Assembly (NCBI GenBank): GCA_024690205.1
Contig: JAILCX010000088.1
Span: forward strand, 1-64,000
From: Lachnospiraceae bacterium
GTDB taxonomy: Bacteria > Bacillota > Clostridia > Lachnospirales > Lachnospiraceae
Reading direction: 5' to 3'
Length of the DNA stretch: 64,000 nucleotides
The stretch's first letter is position 1; the number at the start of each line of letters is the position of its first letter. Both the position numbers and the translations under genes were made by a program. Positions 61,937 through 64,000 of this stretch are shown here, one piece after another. The notes under the pieces were generated by a model. That model did no database searches. It was given only the letters and a program-made list of their open reading frames with translations, and was not told the origin of the DNA.

Positions 61937-62857
61937 TCAGAAGCTGCCAAGGAAGATGACTTCAGGTTCAAGTGTGACTCCGAACTTTTCTTTGACCCTG
62001 TCCCTTACTTCCGTGATAACCTCGTATATATCCGCTGCAGTTGCGTTTCCTTTGTTGATCACAAATCCGCAATGCTTTTCAGACACGGCAGCTCCTCCTA
62101 TCGAAAAGCCCCTTAGTCCCGCATCCATTATAAGTTTTCCCGCAAAATATCCTTCAGGTCTTTTGAATGTGCTTCCCGCACTCGGATATTCAAGCGGCTG
62201 CTTTTCTCTTCTTTTTTCGGAAAGCTCGTTCATTTTGCCAAGAATGGTGTCCTTGTCCGAAGGATCAAGTTTCATTGTAACGCTTATTACCGTAAGAGGT
62301 CTTTTTTTAATGACGCTCGTCCGGTATCCGAACTGCATTCCCGCATTATCGACAGTAAGTATCTCTCCGTCTGAAGTCATGACTTCCACGGATGTTACTA
62401 TGTCCTTAAGTTCGCCGTCATAAGCTCCGGCATTCATAACAACACCGCCGCCTATAGTCCCCGGAATGCCGGCAGCAAACTCAAATCCGCCAAGTTCATG
62501 AGAAAGAGCGGTCTTTGCTATCGTACTCATCAGGGCACCTGCTCCTGCCTTAAGGATATTTCCTTCTACACTTATCTCTCCCATGAGGGGACCCATTTCA
62601 AGGATCACACCGTCAAATCCCTTATCACCGACCAAAAGGTTGCTTCCGTTTCCCTTAACAAAATACGGGATATCCTCCCTCTTAAAAAAGGTGATGAGTT
62701 TATGAAGTTCCTCAGGCGAAGAGATCTTTATCAAAGCGGATGCGTTACCGCCCACCCTGAAGGTCGTATGTTCGCTCATGGGTTCATCCTTTAGGATGTT
62801 CTCTTTGGGAACGATGGTAGAAAGGTATTCAAATATTCCGGAATTTATCGTTTCCAT
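61937..62857 (-). CDS. murB: UDP-N-acetylenolpyruvoylglucosamine reductase MurB
   Basis: 306 residues, the Firmicutes MurB type. FAD-binding: EHTTFRVGGNASALIKI and KGNGSNLLVGDKGFDGV; catalytic PSAGSTFKRPEGYFAGKLI (Ser) and AVSEKHCGFVINKGNATA; GGVVMNAGAYDGEL. It makes UDP-MurNAc for peptidoglycan. It is 11 bases upstream of rapZ. Confidence 0.96.
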   Translation of the reverse strand: METINSGIFEYLSTIVPKENILKDEPMSEHTTFRVGGNASALIKISSPEELHKLITFFKREDIPYFVKGNGSNLLVGDKGFDGVILEMGPLMGEISVEGNILKAGAGALMSTIAKTALSHELGGFEFAAGIPGTIGGGVVMNAGAYDGELKDIVTSVEVMTSDGEILTVDNAGMQFGYRTSVIKKRPLTVISVTMKLDPSDKDTILGKMNELSEKRREKQPLEYPSAGSTFKRPEGYFAGKLIMDAGLRGFSIGGAAVSEKHCGFVINKGNATAADIYEVITEVRDRVKEKFGVTLEPEVIFLGSF

Positions 62858-62865
62858 CTTCTGAT

Positions 62866-63801
62866 CTATTCCAGAACAAGCTTTGCAGCTCCGTAGATCC
62901 CGGCATCATTTCCAAGCGTTGCAAGACAGAAATGAGTGTTCCTGCTGCCATGGAAAACATTCTTTTCATAGTAAGGTCTGACATAGTCGATGACTACCGT
63001 TCCGGCTTTTGATACTCCGCCGCCAAGGAGAATGACCTCCGGATTTACAACGCAGGCGATCGATGCAAGAGCTCCTCCCAGGTATCTTCCGTATATTTCG
63101 GCTATCTTTGATGCCACCTCATCTCCTGCCTTAACGGCATCGAATATGGTCTTTGCATTAACTTCTTCGTTTCTTAAAGGAGAAGGTGTATCGCATGAGG
63201 CAAGGACCTTCTTACCCATTCTTGTTATGCCCGTAGCTGATGAATACTGCTCCAGACACCCTTTGTTTCCGCATCCGCAGCTCTCATCCTCATCATCGTT
63301 TACGTGAATGTGTCCTATCTCTCCGCCGGCACCCGAATATCCGTTAAGCATCTTTCCGTTAACTATGATGCCTCCGCCGACACCTGTTCCCAACGTTACC
63401 ATTACGACATCCTTGTATCCCTTGGCACCGCCTTTCCACATCTCTCCCAATGCGGCAACATTGGCATCGTTTCCGGCCATGACCTTAAGTCCCGTGATCT
63501 TTTCAAGTGTTTCCTTGATCGAGAATTCTCCCCATCCGAGATTTGCTGCTTTATGTATAAAACCGTTATCGTCAACAGGACCCGGAGCTCCTATTCCGAT
63601 ACCAGCGATATCTGCCTTTTCAAGGCTCTTTTCGGATATTTTTTCTTCTATGCTCTTTGCTATATCGGGAAGGATGTTCTTTCCGTTTTCTTCCGTACGC
63701 GTGGGGATCTCCCACTTGTCGATAAGCTCTCCTTCAATATCAAACAGTCCGAGTTTTACGGTTGTTCCTCCGATATCAACTCCAAATACAAAACGACTCA
63801 T
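62866..63801 (-). CDS. ROK family glucokinase
   Basis: 311 residues from MSRFVFGVDIGGTTVKLG (ATG 63801; a TTG at 63807 is also open, and GGAGG is closer to it). The ROK signature is MVTLGTGVGGGIIVNGKML with the cysteine zinc motif ESCGCGNKGCLEQYSS, and LGAPGPVDDNGFIH-type sugar-binding region near 75. It phosphorylates glucose at the entry of glycolysis. It lies directly after hprK with a small overlap region. Confidence 0.91.
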   Translation of the reverse strand: MSRFVFGVDIGGTTVKLGLFDIEGELIDKWEIPTRTEENGKNILPDIAKSIEEKISEKSLEKADIAGIGIGAPGPVDDNGFIHKAANLGWGEFSIKETLEKITGLKVMAGNDANVAALGEMWKGGAKGYKDVVMVTLGTGVGGGIIVNGKMLNGYSGAGGEIGHIHVNDDEDESCGCGNKGCLEQYSSATGITRMGKKVLASCDTPSPLRNEEVNAKTIFDAVKAGDEVASKIAEIYGRYLGGALASIACVVNPEVILLGGGVSKAGTVVIDYVRPYYEKNVFHGSRNTHFCLATLGNDAGIYGAAKLVLE

Positions 63802-63803
63802 TC

Positions 63804-64000
63804 TCAATCGTCCTCCTCTTCATCCCTTCCGTTTATAAGTGATTCCTGAACACGGCGGTACAATTCCTGTGCCGCATTGTAACCCATCTTTTTCTGTCTG
63901 TGATTGATCGCTGCAGATTCACATATGACAGCCAGATTACGTCCCGGTCTTATCGGTATGTTGTGACATACGACTTTATTTCCGAGATACTCTATATATT
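63804..64000 (-). CDS. hprK: HPr kinase/phosphorylase, 3' end
   Basis: The C-terminal about 65 residues only; the rest lies outside the window. The visible part reads EYLGNKVVCHNIPIRPGRN and AAINHRQKKMGYNAAQELY, the end of HprK just after its catalytic core. HprK phosphorylates HPr Ser46 in response to ATP and fructose-1,6-bisphosphate. The stop at 63804 lies just before the glucokinase start, so the two are coupled. Confidence 0.88.
   Translation of the reverse strand, partial: YIEYLGNKVVCHNIPIRPGRNLAVICESAAINHRQKKMGYNAAQELYRRVQESLINGRDEEEDD

Overview
The window reads as a chromosomal segment of a Gram-positive, strictly fermentative Clostridia bacterium of the Lachnospiraceae type. The evidence is the gene order: hrcA-grpE-dnaK-dnaJ with a CIRCE operator, ireB-ruvX-DUF1292-RNase J-ylbF-mltG-like-trmR-trhP, and hprK-glucokinase-murB-rapZ-whiA-HPr. 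Further support comes from a type III glutamine synthetase, paired GlgC/GlgD, a DUF6465-type lysine/alanine-rich protein, and AT-rich intergenic DNA around moderate-GC genes. A GH115 glucuronidase points to a plant-fibre degrader, and a textbook sigma-28 promoter points to a motile cell. A Butyrivibrio or Pseudobutyrivibrio-like host is plausible, but this is inference. I found no rRNA, tRNA, CRISPR array, insertion sequence or prophage. No gene-free stretch exceeds 300 bases; the largest gaps (about 225-230 bases, at 37564-37789, 39167-39396 and 53558-53786) hold regulatory sequence and are described.

Layout. 1-5548: 5' part of a GH115 gene, then an aminotransferase / AsnC regulator / half-length AIR-synthase-like / VanW run with a 34-residue membrane protein at its head, and a divergent hypothetical gene. 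5559-11041: the heat-shock operon followed by nth. 11092-23359: a long minus-strand run with DUF6465, a PAP2 phosphatase, an aminotransferase, a C39-like cysteine peptidase, glnN, the tRNA U34 hydroxylation/methylation pair trhP-trmR, an MltG-like protein, ylbF, RNase J, DUF1292, ruvX, ireB and mtaB. 23447-23677: an HPr-like protein without an active-site histidine. 23737-35020: pth-mfd-nptA-degT-prmA-rsmE-nifS-thiI, all minus. 35159-37554: glycogen synthesis glgC-glgD with a structured leader. 37790-42660: plus-strand murC, then an array of DnaA boxes, then a replication operon (DnaD-like protein, DnaI/DnaC-like helicase loader, long-form prs). 42697-53557: a cell-envelope block with a membrane acyltransferase carrying an ectodomain, a very unusual membrane protein-M3 peptidase fusion, GT2, ddl, murF, plsC and a degenerate GH9-like lipoprotein. 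53609-54887: a sigma-28-driven calcium-loop protein with a terminator-bearing leader. 55080-59870: cyclophilin, GNAT, hybrid histidine kinase and class II aldolase. 59968-64000: Crh-like HPr, whiA, rapZ, murB, ROK glucokinase and the 3' end of hprK.

How it fits together. Carbon-flux sensing (HprK, a Crh-like HPr, glucokinase, aldolase, glycogen synthesis) sits beside peptidoglycan precursor synthesis (murB, murC, murF, ddl, rapZ). A second theme is tRNA and ribosome modification (mtaB, trhP, trmR, thiI with its cysteine desulfurase, rsmE, prmA). The most unusual items are the 1132-residue DUF6044-like/M3 metallopeptidase fusion, the DnaA-box array in front of the helicase-loader operon, the sigma-28 leader with competing hairpins, two HPr homologues lacking the phosphorylatable histidine, and several sigma-A promoters whose -10 boxes sit so close to the start codon that the mRNAs should be leaderless.
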